Source: Anaerolineae bacterium
GTDB lineage: Bacteria > Chloroflexota > Anaerolineae > JAAYZQ01
NCBI GenBank assembly: GCA_023544525.1
Contig: JAMJFU010000009.1
Coordinates: 1-41,219 of the forward strand
Reading direction: 5' to 3'
DNA length: 41,219 bases
The stretch's first letter is position 1. Every line of letters begins with the position of its first letter. The notes under the pieces are model-generated. The model saw only the letters and a program-made list of their open reading frames with translations. It ran no database searches and was not told the DNA's origin. Position numbers and translations under genes: made by a program. Of the stretch, positions 1 through 6,905 are shown one piece after another.

Positions 1-490
1 GCACGTCTCGATCGGGACGGGGGATGCTGAACACGCAGCGGGGCTCGCCGCCAGTGATGGGCAGCACGTAGGTCTCGAAATACCCGGAGCGGTCCGAAAT
101 GAAGGCAATCTGATCGCTAGCCGGTGACCAGGCGAAGTGGGGCTTGATGGTGTCGGGTGTGCCGGCTGTCAGGTTGGTGTGTACCTGCCCCAGCAGGTCA
201 TAGACCCAGATATCGTACTGCTCCCCGCCCTCGAGATCCACGACGTAGGCCAGGCGCTGGCCGTCGGGCGACCAACGAGGGGCCAACTTGGCGCCCGGCC
301 CGCCAGTGACCTGGCGGGGCGGGCGGGAGCCGTCCAAGGGCATGGTATAGATCTCCCATTGCCCCGTGCCGTCGCAGGCAAAGGCCAACAGACCGCCGCC
401 CCTGGGCGAGAGGTCAAAACCATGGTCTGGATCGACATAAGGCACGCGTAACAACGAATCTAGGTCCGGCACGTGCTCCGCCATTTCCAC
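1..490 (-). CDS. Partial S9/TolB-like beta-propeller protein (N-terminal part)
   Basis: Leftward reading frame open from about 490 to the window edge, so only the N-terminal ~163 residues are present. The translation contains repeated propeller-blade signatures: LSPRGGGLLAFACDG, then APRWSPDGQRLAYVVD, then PHFAWSPASDQIAFISDRSG, each followed by a short beta strand such as WEIYTMPLDG or YDIWVYDL. This is the pattern of the N-terminal propeller in S9 prolyl-oligopeptidase/acylaminoacyl peptidases and of TolB/WD40-like repeat proteins. No signal peptide is visible, which favours a cytoplasmic S9 peptidase over periplasmic TolB. Start: a GTG at 490 has AGGAG 7 nt upstream; an ATG at 484 in the same frame is the alternative. 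The catalytic domain, if any, is outside the window, so enzymatic function cannot be confirmed. Confidence 0.7.
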   Translation of the reverse strand, partial: MEMAEHVPDLDSLLRVPYVDPDHGFDLSPRGGGLLAFACDGTGQWEIYTMPLDGSRPPRQVTGGPGAKLAPRWSPDGQRLAYVVDLEGGEQYDIWVYDLLGQVHTNLTAGTPDTIKPHFAWSPASDQIAFISDRSGYFETYVLPITGGEPRCVFSIPRPDRDV

Positions 491-611
491 CCCCGGGCTC
501 CTGGTTCTGAGGCGAGGGGCCTCGCCTGCAAGGGGATCATAGCAGCGATAGGGCTGGCTGTCAATCTTCGATGCCCTTTCCCCACACGACCGCTACATTG
601 CCCCTTGGCCC

Positions 612-710
612 AGACTTCCGAGTTTTCTCTGCCCAAGCGCCACTACTCCCTTGCGGGTAGATTCTCACCGCTGCGAACATCACGCTCTTCCGGGTAAAAC
701 TCGGAAGTCT
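612..710. repeat. Perfect 15-bp inverted repeat with 69-nt spacer
   Basis: AGACTTCCGAGTTTT at 612-626 is the exact reverse complement of AAAACTCGGAAGTCT at 696-710. The 69-nt spacer includes a small internal hairpin (CTAC-T-CCC pairing with GGGTAG near 643-660). The element lies in the 330-nt intergenic region between the divergent propeller gene and padR, where I find no convincing gene. It could be the stem of a small structured RNA, a miniature transposon remnant, or a distant operator pair. No function can be assigned. Confidence 0.7.
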
Positions 711-761
711 ATTGCTTGCTGGCTCTGCAGCGGTTCCGGTTCCGCGGCCGACCGGGTTGCT

Positions 762-790
762 TTGACAGGAGCACCCAATTATGGTATAAT
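762..790 (+). promoter_or_regulatory. Consensus sigma-A promoter of padR
   Basis: TTGACA at 762-767 and TATAAT at 785-790 with a 17-bp spacer, both perfect matches, plus an extended -10 TGG. Transcription should start near 797, just before the palindrome at 801-823. Confidence 0.88.
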
Positions 791-800
791 AGGACCAACA

Positions 801-823
801 ACATATATCGAATCGAGATATGT
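801..823. promoter_or_regulatory. Palindromic operator overlapping padR start
   Basis: ACATATATCGA (801-811), a central A, then TCGAGATATGT (813-823): arms match at 10 of 11 positions. It begins about 4 nt after the predicted transcription start and covers the first possible ATG. PadR-family dimers bind AT-rich ATGT/ACAT-type palindromes, so negative autoregulation is the natural reading; this is inferred from position and symmetry. Confidence 0.65.
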
Positions 824-1401
824 CTGCCGGAATGGTGAGCCTTCGCTACTTTGTCCTGGGATTGTTGGCCCAGAAGCCAATGTCTGGTTATGACATCAGG
901 CGTTCACTCAAGGGCCTCAGTTGGTTGATCAGTAGCCCAAGTCCTGGGAGTTTATATCCCATCTTGCGCGAACTGCTGCGAGACGGGCTCGTGCTCATGG
1001 AGGTGGTGCCTGGCCTTGATCGGCCAGACCGCAAGGTCTACAGCATTACCGAAGCTGGCGACCGGGCACTGCGATCCTGGATCGGCAAGCCGATCCCGCC
1101 CAGTGCTCCCCTGAAGGCTTTTCTCATGCACCTGCTCTTGGCGGGCAACGTCTCGTCTTCGAAACTGATTGGCCATCTACGGCAACGGCGTGAGCAGGTT
1201 GGTACCTCTCACGCTACCCTGCAGGAAGCTGCCGAAGCGGCAGATGAAGACACGAGTCCGGGGCGCCAGTTGGCGCTGGACTATGCATTGGCACTGGCAA
1301 CCGCCGAACTGAGCTGGTTGGATACCATACTGGAACGGCTATCTGAAGGACCACTACGCGAGGGGATGCTGCAAGAAGCCAGCATTGCCTCGACAACCTA
1401 A
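820..1401 (+). CDS. PadR-family transcriptional regulator
   Basis: 193-residue protein with the PadR N-terminal winged helix: LRYFVLGLLAQKPMSGYDI opens helix 1, and SPGSLYPILRELLRDGLV is the recognition helix, followed by the wing (RKVYSITEAGDRAL). The C-terminal half (about 90-180) is helical and charged, as in the Vir_act_alpha_C dimerisation domain of longer PadR proteins. These proteins usually repress a neighbouring transporter or efflux gene in response to a small molecule; no such neighbour lies downstream, so the target is unknown. Start is uncertain: ATG 820 lies inside the operator, and ATG 832 or GTG 835 would give the more usual MVSLRYF start. None has a Shine-Dalgarno, suggesting a short-leader mRNA. 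Confidence 0.9.
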   Translation: MSAGMVSLRYFVLGLLAQKPMSGYDIRRSLKGLSWLISSPSPGSLYPILRELLRDGLVLMEVVPGLDRPDRKVYSITEAGDRALRSWIGKPIPPSAPLKAFLMHLLLAGNVSSSKLIGHLRQRREQVGTSHATLQEAAEAADEDTSPGRQLALDYALALATAELSWLDTILERLSEGPLREGMLQEASIASTT

Positions 1402-1536
1402 GGTGTGCGTTCGGAGAGAATCTGCCTTCTGCCTTTGACCCGTTGGAGCTTGGCTCCAAACTGCATTCAGTAGATCCAATTTCTACGGAGCGACACATGG
1501 TTTTGTATCGAGCTCCGCTGATTGGAGTCTGCAGGG

Positions 1537-1590
1537 GACCTGGATCTGGCCGTAGCTGCGGAGCGGATGGCGGCTTAACCAGGTCTTTTT
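1537..1590 (+). terminator. Possible intrinsic terminator/attenuator between padR and rpsU
   Basis: GACCTGG (1537-1543) pairs exactly with CCAGGTC (1579-1585), immediately followed by TTTTT (1586-1590). The 35-nt loop is long and may contain inner pairing. It could end the padR transcript or act as an attenuator in an rpsU leader. No clear promoter is visible between it and rpsU. Confidence 0.4.
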
Positions 1591-1616
1591 CGTTGCCAGG
1601 GAATGGCGATTAGCAG

Positions 1617-1635
1617 CCTCATCGTCAGGATGAGG
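1617..1635 (+). promoter_or_regulatory. Hairpin in rpsU leader
   Basis: CCTCATC (1617-1623), loop GTCAG, GATGAGG (1629-1635): a perfect 7-bp stem 18 nt before the rpsU Shine-Dalgarno. It has no U-tract, so it is not a terminator. It may stabilise the mRNA or serve translational control; function is unknown. Confidence 0.35.
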
Positions 1636-1653
1636 GAATCCATAGCGTGAACA

Positions 1654-1663
1654 AAAGGAGGTG
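1654..1663 (+). promoter_or_regulatory. Extended Shine-Dalgarno of rpsU
   Basis: AAAGGAGGTGA-type sequence, an almost full match to the 16S anti-Shine-Dalgarno, ending about 9 nt before CTG 1671. It fixes the start codon: a TTG at 1686 would be 24 nt away and no ATG or GTG is in frame after the stop at 1662-1664. Confidence 0.75.
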
Positions 1664-1670
1664 AGTTCAA

Positions 1671-1883
1671 CTGGCTACTGTTGTCTTGAAATCAGGAGAA
1701 TCACAAGAGCAGCTGCTCAAGCGCTTTCGCAAGACGGTACAGCGCGAGCGGGTGTTGAGTGAGGCGAAAAAGAAGCGATTTTTCATGTCCAAGAGTGAGC
1801 AGCGCCGGATTGCCCTTCGTAAAGCAAAGCGCCGTGAGCGACGGCGACGAGGGCGCAACCAGCGGGGACGCAACCGCTACTAA
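1671..1883 (+). CDS. rpsU: 30S ribosomal protein bS21, probable CTG start
   Basis: About 70 residues. After the start the protein reads ATVVLKSGESQEQLLKRF, then RKTVQRERVLSEAKKKRFF and an Arg/Lys-rich tail, the complete bS21 pattern. bS21 binds the small-subunit platform near the anti-Shine-Dalgarno and helps initiation. The family normally begins with M-x-x-V-V-L, which here corresponds to CTG GCT ACT GTT GTC TTG; the CTG at 1671 stands 9 nt after a near-perfect Shine-Dalgarno. The only other in-frame start is TTG 1686, which would delete the conserved first strand. It opens a cluster of small ribosomal-protein genes (rpmI and bS22 follow at 52 and 10 nt). Confidence 0.9.
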   Translation: MATVVLKSGESQEQLLKRFRKTVQRERVLSEAKKKRFFMSKSEQRRIALRKAKRRERRRRGRNQRGRNRY

Positions 1884-1935
1884 TCACAGTCTTTGAATTA
1901 TCGATCGAGCGAAACAAGAAAGAGAGTATTCTTGA

Positions 1936-2142
1936 ATGCCGAAACTAAAAACACACAAGGCCACGGCCAAGCGCTTCAAAGTAACTGGCAAGGGCAAACT
2001 ACGCCGTCTCAGGGCAGGCCGCAGCCACCTCCGCCGCAAGAAGTCAAAGCGGGTGCTCCGCGCCTTCGACAAGTACGAGTCGGTAGACCCGGTCGATCGC
2101 AAGCGGGTGCGGCGGCTGCTCGGCCTCAAGCGCAGAAAGTAA
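1936..2142 (+). CDS. rpmI: 50S ribosomal protein bL35
   Basis: 68-residue basic protein starting MPKLKTHKATAKRFKVTGKG, with the family's KLRRLRAGRSHLRRKKS core and ending near GLKRRK; full length. bL35 is a late-assembling large-subunit protein. In most bacteria it sits in infC-rpmI-rplT; neither IF3 nor L20 is here. Instead it lies between S21 and a bS22-like gene. The ribosome-binding site is weak (AAGAAAGAGAG region), which could make translation partly dependent on its neighbours. Confidence 0.96.
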   Translation: MPKLKTHKATAKRFKVTGKGKLRRLRAGRSHLRRKKSKRVLRAFDKYESVDPVDRKRVRRLLGLKRRK

Positions 2143-2152
2143 GGCGTAGCCT

Positions 2153-2248
2153 ATGGGAAGTGTGAAGAAATGGCGCAAGAAGCGCATGGCAAAGCACAAA
2201 CACCGGAAGCGACTGAAGCATACGCGCTGGCAGCGTCGCAAGAAATAG
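2153..2248 (+). CDS. bS22/COX24-like mini ribosomal protein (31 aa)
   Basis: A 31-codon gene 10 nt after rpmI. The protein begins MGSVKKWRKKRMAKHKHRKR and ends with an Arg/Lys tail (HTRWQRRKK); two thirds of the residues are basic. This is the AURKAIP1/COX24 C-terminal motif (M-G-S-V-x-K-x-R-x-K-R-M-x-K-x-K-H-R-K), known as the mitochondrial small-subunit protein mS38 and as the about 33-aa bS22 described in mycobacterial ribosomes. It would lie on 16S rRNA near the decoding region. Location among S21 and L35 genes supports a ribosomal role. It is easily missed because of its length. Confidence 0.85.
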   Translation: MGSVKKWRKKRMAKHKHRKRLKHTRWQRRKK

Positions 2249-2323
2249 GGAGCTGTAGCCCCACCGGTGGCTGGCGGTAGACCCGAGCACGTCTTTGAGA
2301 CCGCCCACGAGAGGAGCAAGAAC

Positions 2324-2827
2324 ATGCAGTATTCCGTCGGCGATAAGGTTGTCCACCCGTACCACGGTCCGGGCCAGATCATCGGCGTAGAGCGCAAGGA
2401 GTTGATCGATGAAGCCAAACGCTACTACGTGATTCAGATCCCGGTACAGGATCTGACGGTCTATGTCCCGCGCCGAACGGTGGACGAGGTCGGTGTTCGC
2501 CCGGCAATGTCCCGAGCAAAGCTATCACGCGTGATCGAGACATTGAAGGGGAGGCCGCGCCACCTGCCGCCAGATCACAAGGATCGCCAGGAGTTGGTCT
2601 GGGAGAAGCTCAAAACCGGTAACGTCATGCAGCTTGCCGAGGTTGTCAGGGATCTGATCTGGCACAAAGAGCTGGCTCACCTGACCAAGAAGGATGGTGA
2701 TTACCTGGATCGGGGGCGTAGCCTCCTGGCGGCTGAGATGGCGCTGGTTTCCGATAGCGACATTGACGAGGCCGAACGGATGATCAACGACACATTGGCC
2801 GCCAGCGTGGCTGGCCGGGAAGCCTGA
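2324..2827 (+). CDS. CarD/CdnL-type RNA polymerase-binding regulator
   Basis: 167 residues from ATG 2324, which has GAGGAG 7 nt upstream; an upstream in-frame start at 2267 has no such site. Residues 1-60 form the Tudor-like RNAP-interaction domain (YSVGDKVVHPYHGPGQIIGV, then YYVIQIPVQDLTVYVPR), and residues about 65-160 the helical CdnL C-terminal domain (RELVWEK-like, AEVVRDLIW, LLAAEMALV). CdnL/CarD binds the RNAP beta subunit (1-lobe) and stabilises open promoter complexes, notably at rRNA and ribosomal-protein promoters. Its position directly after three ribosomal-protein genes fits growth-rate coordination. Its partner rpoB lies 9 kb downstream. Confidence 0.95.
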   Translation: MQYSVGDKVVHPYHGPGQIIGVERKELIDEAKRYYVIQIPVQDLTVYVPRRTVDEVGVRPAMSRAKLSRVIETLKGRPRHLPPDHKDRQELVWEKLKTGNVMQLAEVVRDLIWHKELAHLTKKDGDYLDRGRSLLAAEMALVSDSDIDEAERMINDTLAASVAGREA

Positions 2828-2872
2828 TCAACTCCTGCAAGCCTATCGGCGAGCAGGTTATCGGAGGTAGGC

Positions 2873-3799
2873 ATGGCCCAGGAAGTGGCTCCCAACGTCC
2901 TGGTCGAGACCCGTTTTCATGGGGCTAATGTCGGCTGCATCGTCACGGGCGAGGGCGTGATCCTCATCGACACGCCCATGTTGCCCGACGATGCACGCCG
3001 CTGGCTCCAGGACATCCGAGAACGAACCGACCAGGAGGTCATCTACATCATCAACACCGACCACCATCGTGGTCACGTGATCGGCAACCAATACTTTCCC
3101 ACTGCGACGGTGATCGCCCACGAGTTCGCCTGGAAGAACATGAAGAGTTATGGCGACAGCTTCCGAACTCGTCTGCTGAATCTGTACCGCGATCGGATCC
3201 CCAAGGCAGTGAAGGAGTGGAAAGAACATCTCGAGATTGTCGAACCCGAGATCACTTTTACCGACCGGACCATCCTTTATAAGGGAGATAAGGAGATTCA
3301 CCTCATACCTCTCGGGGGTCACACGGAGGCTACGACGGTGGTCTACCTGCCGGACGACGGCCTGCTGTTTGCAGGTGATCTGGTCGTCACGGACCGGCCA
3401 CCGTTTCTGTCTCAATCTGACACCAAAGAGTGGTTGGGCGCGTTGACCTACTTGCGTAAACTTCGGTACGACGTGCTTATCCCAGGCCATGGCGAGCTGT
3501 CGGGCAAAGAGGCCACAGAAAAGATGTCCGAGTTCCTGCGGCTGGTCCGTCGCAAGGTGCGGAGCGCCTATCGCGGCGGACTTTCCAAGGCGGACACGGC
3601 CCGCAGCCTGAAACACCTGATCCACTTCTGGCCCATACCACCTTTCGAGAAACCCAAAGCCGACCGCCGCTTCAAATCCTCGCTGAGCCGGGTCTGGAAC
3701 GAAATGCGCGCTGAAGAATCGGCCAAAGCCAGGGCCAAGGCGAGAGCCAAAGCCAAGGCCAAAGCCCAGAAAGGGACCAAACAGTCCGCGTCGGTATAG
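2873..3799 (+). CDS. Metallo-beta-lactamase-fold hydrolase with altered metal motif and Lys/Ala tail
   Basis: 308 residues; ATG has GGAGG 6 nt upstream. The MBL fold is clear: N-terminal NVGCIVTGEGVILIDTPM, second-metal strand HLIPLGGHTEATTVVYLPDDGLLFAGD, and late RYDVLIPGHGELSG. The first metal motif, normally T-H-x-H-x-D-H, reads T-D-H-H-R-G-H (NTDHHRGHVIGN), so the first His and the metal Asp are replaced; metal content or activity may differ from classical members. The C-terminus is an unusual tail (about residues 284-302) of alternating Ala, Lys and Arg, resembling histone H1-like tails and suggesting nucleic acid or membrane binding. Substrate unknown. Co-directional with CarD, 45 nt apart. 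Confidence 0.85.
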   Translation: MAQEVAPNVLVETRFHGANVGCIVTGEGVILIDTPMLPDDARRWLQDIRERTDQEVIYIINTDHHRGHVIGNQYFPTATVIAHEFAWKNMKSYGDSFRTRLLNLYRDRIPKAVKEWKEHLEIVEPEITFTDRTILYKGDKEIHLIPLGGHTEATTVVYLPDDGLLFAGDLVVTDRPPFLSQSDTKEWLGALTYLRKLRYDVLIPGHGELSGKEATEKMSEFLRLVRRKVRSAYRGGLSKADTARSLKHLIHFWPIPPFEKPKADRRFKSSLSRVWNEMRAEESAKARAKARAKAKAKAQKGTKQSASV

Positions 3800-3830
3800 G
3801 TTAAGTAAGAGGTTTGGGGGTGCAGAGGAA

Positions 3831-4190
3831 ATGTCACACCAACAGCGCAGCGCTGCGTGCACGCGATGTGGGAGCGGATTCGTACTGACTTCGACCTACC
3901 GCGACCTGCTCAATCGCAGGAACGTGAAGGTAGTTGTGCCGGTACTCTGCCCTACATGTTTTCTGACGAAAGGTCCGCTGCCCAAGCAGCGGGGAGAGGT
4001 TAAATGGTTTAATCCCCAGCGGCATTATGGCTTCATCCAGAGCGAGGCCGGGGAGGAGGTCTTTTTCCACGAGAAGCAGCTCTTTGGCACGAGCCAGAAT
4101 GGGTTGCAGGAAGGCCAGGAAGTCCGGTTCCACGTCCATTATCCGGTCAAGGGACCAGAGGCCCTGAACGTAGAGGTGCTGGCGGACTAG
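3831..4190 (+). CDS. Zinc-ribbon plus cold-shock domain protein
   Basis: 119 residues. The N-terminal half has two Cys pairs, CTRCG (11-14) and CPTC (about 40-43), forming a likely zinc-binding treble-clef or ribbon. The C-terminal half is a cold-shock OB-fold: GEVKWFNPQRHYGFIQ with RNP1-like residues, then EEVFFHEKQL (RNP2) and a final VNVEVL-like strand. CspA-type domains bind single-stranded RNA or DNA; stand-alone CspA is about 70 aa, so this is a fusion with a metal-binding module. It ends the rightward cluster and is followed by a strong terminator. An RNA-binding role linked to translation is inferred. Confidence 0.88.
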   Translation: MSHQQRSAACTRCGSGFVLTSTYRDLLNRRNVKVVVPVLCPTCFLTKGPLPKQRGEVKWFNPQRHYGFIQSEAGEEVFFHEKQLFGTSQNGLQEGQEVRFHVHYPVKGPEALNVEVLAD

Positions 4191-4241
4191 GTTAGCGCGG
4201 CTCGGAACCTGGTTGTGGGCCGCGGTTCACATAGAGAAGGG

Positions 4242-4277
4242 GAGGCTGCTCGATCCTGTCGGGCAGCCTCGTTTTTT
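4242..4277 (+). terminator. Rho-independent terminator
   Basis: GAGGCTGC (4242-4249) pairs perfectly with GCAGCCTC (4263-4270), followed by G and six T (4272-4277). It ends the rpsU-to-cold-shock run and separates it from the convergent murF-alr operon. Confidence 0.92.
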
Positions 4278-4304
4278 GTCGTTACCGGGGCCTGCGGACC
4301 TGCC

Positions 4305-6905
4305 CTAAACGACGCGGGGCACGCGGGCCAGGATCTCGCTGACGACCTCATAGTTGATGGTACCCAGCCGCTCGGCGACGTCCTCGGCCGTGATGCGGTC
4401 CTTGCCCTGCTCACCGATGAGGACAACTTCGTCACCCTGGCGCACGCCAGGGATATGGCTTACCTCGATCATCGTTTGATCCATGCATACCCGCCCGACG
4501 ATGGGCGCCCGCTGGCCGCGGACCAGGACATGGCCCCAGTGGTTGGGCGCCCGCCGGAAGCCATCGGCATAGCCGACAGGGATGACGGCGATCTGCTGCA
4601 CGTCCGTGGTCTGGTAGGCATTGCCATAACTGACAAAGCTACCTGGCGGCAGGGTCTTGACCTGGGCTACCTGCGTTTTGAAAGCCAGGGCTGGCCGAAA
4701 GTCAGGTGGGCAGCGGACCTGAGACGAAGGATCCAGGCCATACATGGCGATGCCCAGGCGGACCATGGTGAAATGGCTGCCCGGCAATGCCAGGATGGCG
4801 GCGGAATTAGCCGCATGGACGAGGGGGAACTCGATGCCTGCTTCTTCCAACCCAGCCAACACCTGGCGAAAGCGGCCGGCCTGCCACTGCGTATACTCGG
4901 GGCTGCTGTCGGCCACCGAAAAGTGGGTAAAGATCCCCTCCAGGATCAGGTCGGGCAGCATCTGCAATTCGTGGACAAAGGGCAGGACCTGGTCGGGCAA
5001 CAGGCCGAGCCGGCCCATGCCGGTGTCTACCTTGACGTGGACGCGGACCTTGCGGTTCAGCTCGCGAGCAGCCCGGCTGAGTGCACGGGCCACGTCCAGG
5101 TCAAAGACCGTGGCCGCGAGATCGTTGAGCACCAGTTCGCGGGCCTGCCAGGCAGGGGTAAAGCCCAAGACGAGGACCGGCGCGGCGATACCTGCTTGGC
5201 GCAGGATCGCGCCTTCGTTGATGCTGGCCACCCCCAGGTACTTGGCACCGTTGTTGAGCGCCGTACGGGCGACGCGAACGGCCCCGTGGCCATAGGCGTC
5301 TGCCTTGAGCACAGCCAGCACACGGCTCGCCGGGCCGACCATGCCGGCTATCCTCCGCACGTTGTGAGCAATGGCCTCCAGATCGACTTCGAGCCAGGTG
5401 GGCCGCCCTGGACGCAGCAGCCGTACTTTGCGCCAACCGGTGGTCTGGCGCACCAAGCGGCTCTCGGCCTGGTCCGGGTGCGCCATCAGGCCAGCTACCA
5501 CGTCTTCCATGCGGGATTCTACGCTGCCTTTGATCAGCACCGTGTCGCCCGGCGCCAGGCGGCTGCGGAGCCCGCGCAAGGTGTCGTCGCTGGTATAGGT
5601 CACCAGGATCCTGTCGGAGGCCAGTCCGGCGGCCCGTGCTTCGGCGGCAATGTGCCGGGCGCCGTCACCCTGGGCTACCAGGAGGTCGGCAACCTGTGCC
5701 GTCCGCTGGCCGATCTGGCGGGAGGCGATGGCGTCAAAGCTGCCAGGTTTGGGCGCCACTTCGCTCGGGTGTTCCAACAGGTCGCCCAGGAGCGCGATCC
5801 GCCGGCCTTTGTCAAAAAGGGCCAGGGTCTCCAGCGCCACCAGGGTCGAGGCGGCGCTGGCGTTAAAGCTGTCGTCCAGGATGCGGGTGTCGTTGACACC
5901 GGCCAGTGGGTTTAGCCTTCCGGGCAGGGGTTGCACGGCCGCCAGCACGCCCAGGGCTTCTTCGAGCGGAACGTCGAGGACCAGGCCCACGGCCACGGCC
6001 GCCAGGGCAGCATAGACGCTGTGCGCACCCAGCAGCGGCAGGCGGACGCGCAGCTTGCGCTTGCCGCGCAGGCCCGGTACCGGGAAGAACTCTTTGACAA
6101 AGACTGTGAAGGACACCCCTGATGGATTGGCGGCCACAGAGCCGGCCACGAGGTCGGCGTCCGGATCCGTGCCGTACGTTACCAGCCGGGCCCGGGTGCG
6201 CGCGGCCATGGCCCGGACACGTTCGTCATCGTAGTTCAGGATGGCCACGCCCCCCGCGCTGGCCGCTGGCAACGCCTCTACCAGGCGGCCCTTCTCGGCG
6301 GCAATGGTCTCGAGCGATCCGAGATAGGCCATGTGGGTCTCGTTCACCGAGGTCACCACGCCGATGCGGGGGCGGGTCAAGGCAGCCAGCTCGCGGATCT
6401 CGTCGACGCCGTCGCAGGCCATTTCCAGGACGGCCACCTCGTGTTTGGGCTCCAGCCGTCCCAGGGCGATAGGCAGGCCGTAGCGGTCGTTGTAGTTCCC
6501 AAAATTGCTCAGGACTGTGTGGTGGCGGGCCAGGACGGCGGCGGTGATCTCTTTCGTGGTGGTCTTGCCACTGGAACCGGTGATGCCCACGACGGTTGGA
6601 TTCAGCTTGTGGAGCACGAAACGTGCCCAGTCGACCAGGGCCTGTCGCGTGTCGTCGATGACGATGCAGGTAACGCCATAGGCTTCCAGGTCAAGGGGCC
6701 GTTGGCAGAGCACACCCGCGGCCCCACCGCGGGCTGCATCCAACACATAATCGTGGCCATCGCCCTTTTCCGTTGCGACGGCCAGGAATAGCTCTCCCGG
6801 GTTTAGCAGGCGGGTGTCGTAGCAAAAGTCGACAAAGGTGGTGGCAAAGACAGGGCCGTGGACCCTCCCCCCAGTAGCTGCCAGAAGGTCATCCAGGTAG
6901 ATCAA
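4305..6905 (-). CDS. murF-alr: Bifunctional MurF ligase / alanine racemase fusion
   Basis: 866 residues from TTG 6905. Residues 1-475 are MurF (UDP-MurNAc-tripeptide:D-Ala-D-Ala ligase): P-loop GITGSSGKTTT at 107-117, SNFGNYNDRYGLPIAL, and the C-terminal ligase domain with LDDSFNASA. Residues about 503-866 are a PLP alanine racemase: WLEVDLEAIAHNV, catalytic Lys534 in VLKADAYGHG, MGRLG, RLGIAMYGLDP, and catalytic Tyr760 in FVSYGNAY. Both active sites look intact, so one polypeptide would make D-Ala and add D-Ala-D-Ala to the peptidoglycan precursor (the Ddl step is needed between). Similar fusions are known in Bacteroidota. The start overlaps the upstream pseudokinase stop as TTGA, with GGAG 5 nt before it, indicating translational coupling; a longer frame starting at 6989 would overlap by 88 nt and lacks support. 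Confidence 0.94.
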   Translation of the reverse strand: MIYLDDLLAATGGRVHGPVFATTFVDFCYDTRLLNPGELFLAVATEKGDGHDYVLDAARGGAAGVLCQRPLDLEAYGVTCIVIDDTRQALVDWARFVLHKLNPTVVGITGSSGKTTTKEITAAVLARHHTVLSNFGNYNDRYGLPIALGRLEPKHEVAVLEMACDGVDEIRELAALTRPRIGVVTSVNETHMAYLGSLETIAAEKGRLVEALPAASAGGVAILNYDDERVRAMAARTRARLVTYGTDPDADLVAGSVAANPSGVSFTVFVKEFFPVPGLRGKRKLRVRLPLLGAHSVYAALAAVAVGLVLDVPLEEALGVLAAVQPLPGRLNPLAGVNDTRILDDSFNASAASTLVALETLALFDKGRRIALLGDLLEHPSEVAPKPGSFDAIASRQIGQRTAQVADLLVAQGDGARHIAAEARAAGLASDRILVTYTSDDTLRGLRSRLAPGDTVLIKGSVESRMEDVVAGLMAHPDQAESRLVRQTTGWRKVRLLRPGRPTWLEVDLEAIAHNVRRIAGMVGPASRVLAVLKADAYGHGAVRVARTALNNGAKYLGVASINEGAILRQAGIAAPVLVLGFTPAWQARELVLNDLAATVFDLDVARALSRAARELNRKVRVHVKVDTGMGRLGLLPDQVLPFVHELQMLPDLILEGIFTHFSVADSSPEYTQWQAGRFRQVLAGLEEAGIEFPLVHAANSAAILALPGSHFTMVRLGIAMYGLDPSSQVRCPPDFRPALAFKTQVAQVKTLPPGSFVSYGNAYQTTDVQQIAVIPVGYADGFRRAPNHWGHVLVRGQRAPIVGRVCMDQTMIEVSHIPGVRQGDEVVLIGEQGKDRITAEDVAERLGTINYEVVSEILARVPRVV

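Noticed and set aside
612-710. Integron attC site
   Set aside because: The repeat lacks the RYYYAAC / GTTRRRY core sites, and no integrase or cassette array is adjacent; the recombinase-like gene is 26 kb away.
1443-1459. TTGGAGC-TTG-GCTCCAA hairpin as a terminator of padR
   Set aside because: Perfect 7-bp stem but no following T-run; the structure ending at 1590 is the better candidate.
3715-3780. Tandem repeat or CRISPR-like array
   Set aside because: Short GCC AAA/AGG units simply encode the Ala/Lys/Arg tail of the MBL-fold protein; no spacers.
4215-5915. Rightward 566-codon open frame
   Set aside because: It lies wholly antisense to murF-alr, whose translation shows full catalytic motifs; the rightward translation shows no family pattern. 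High G+C shadow.
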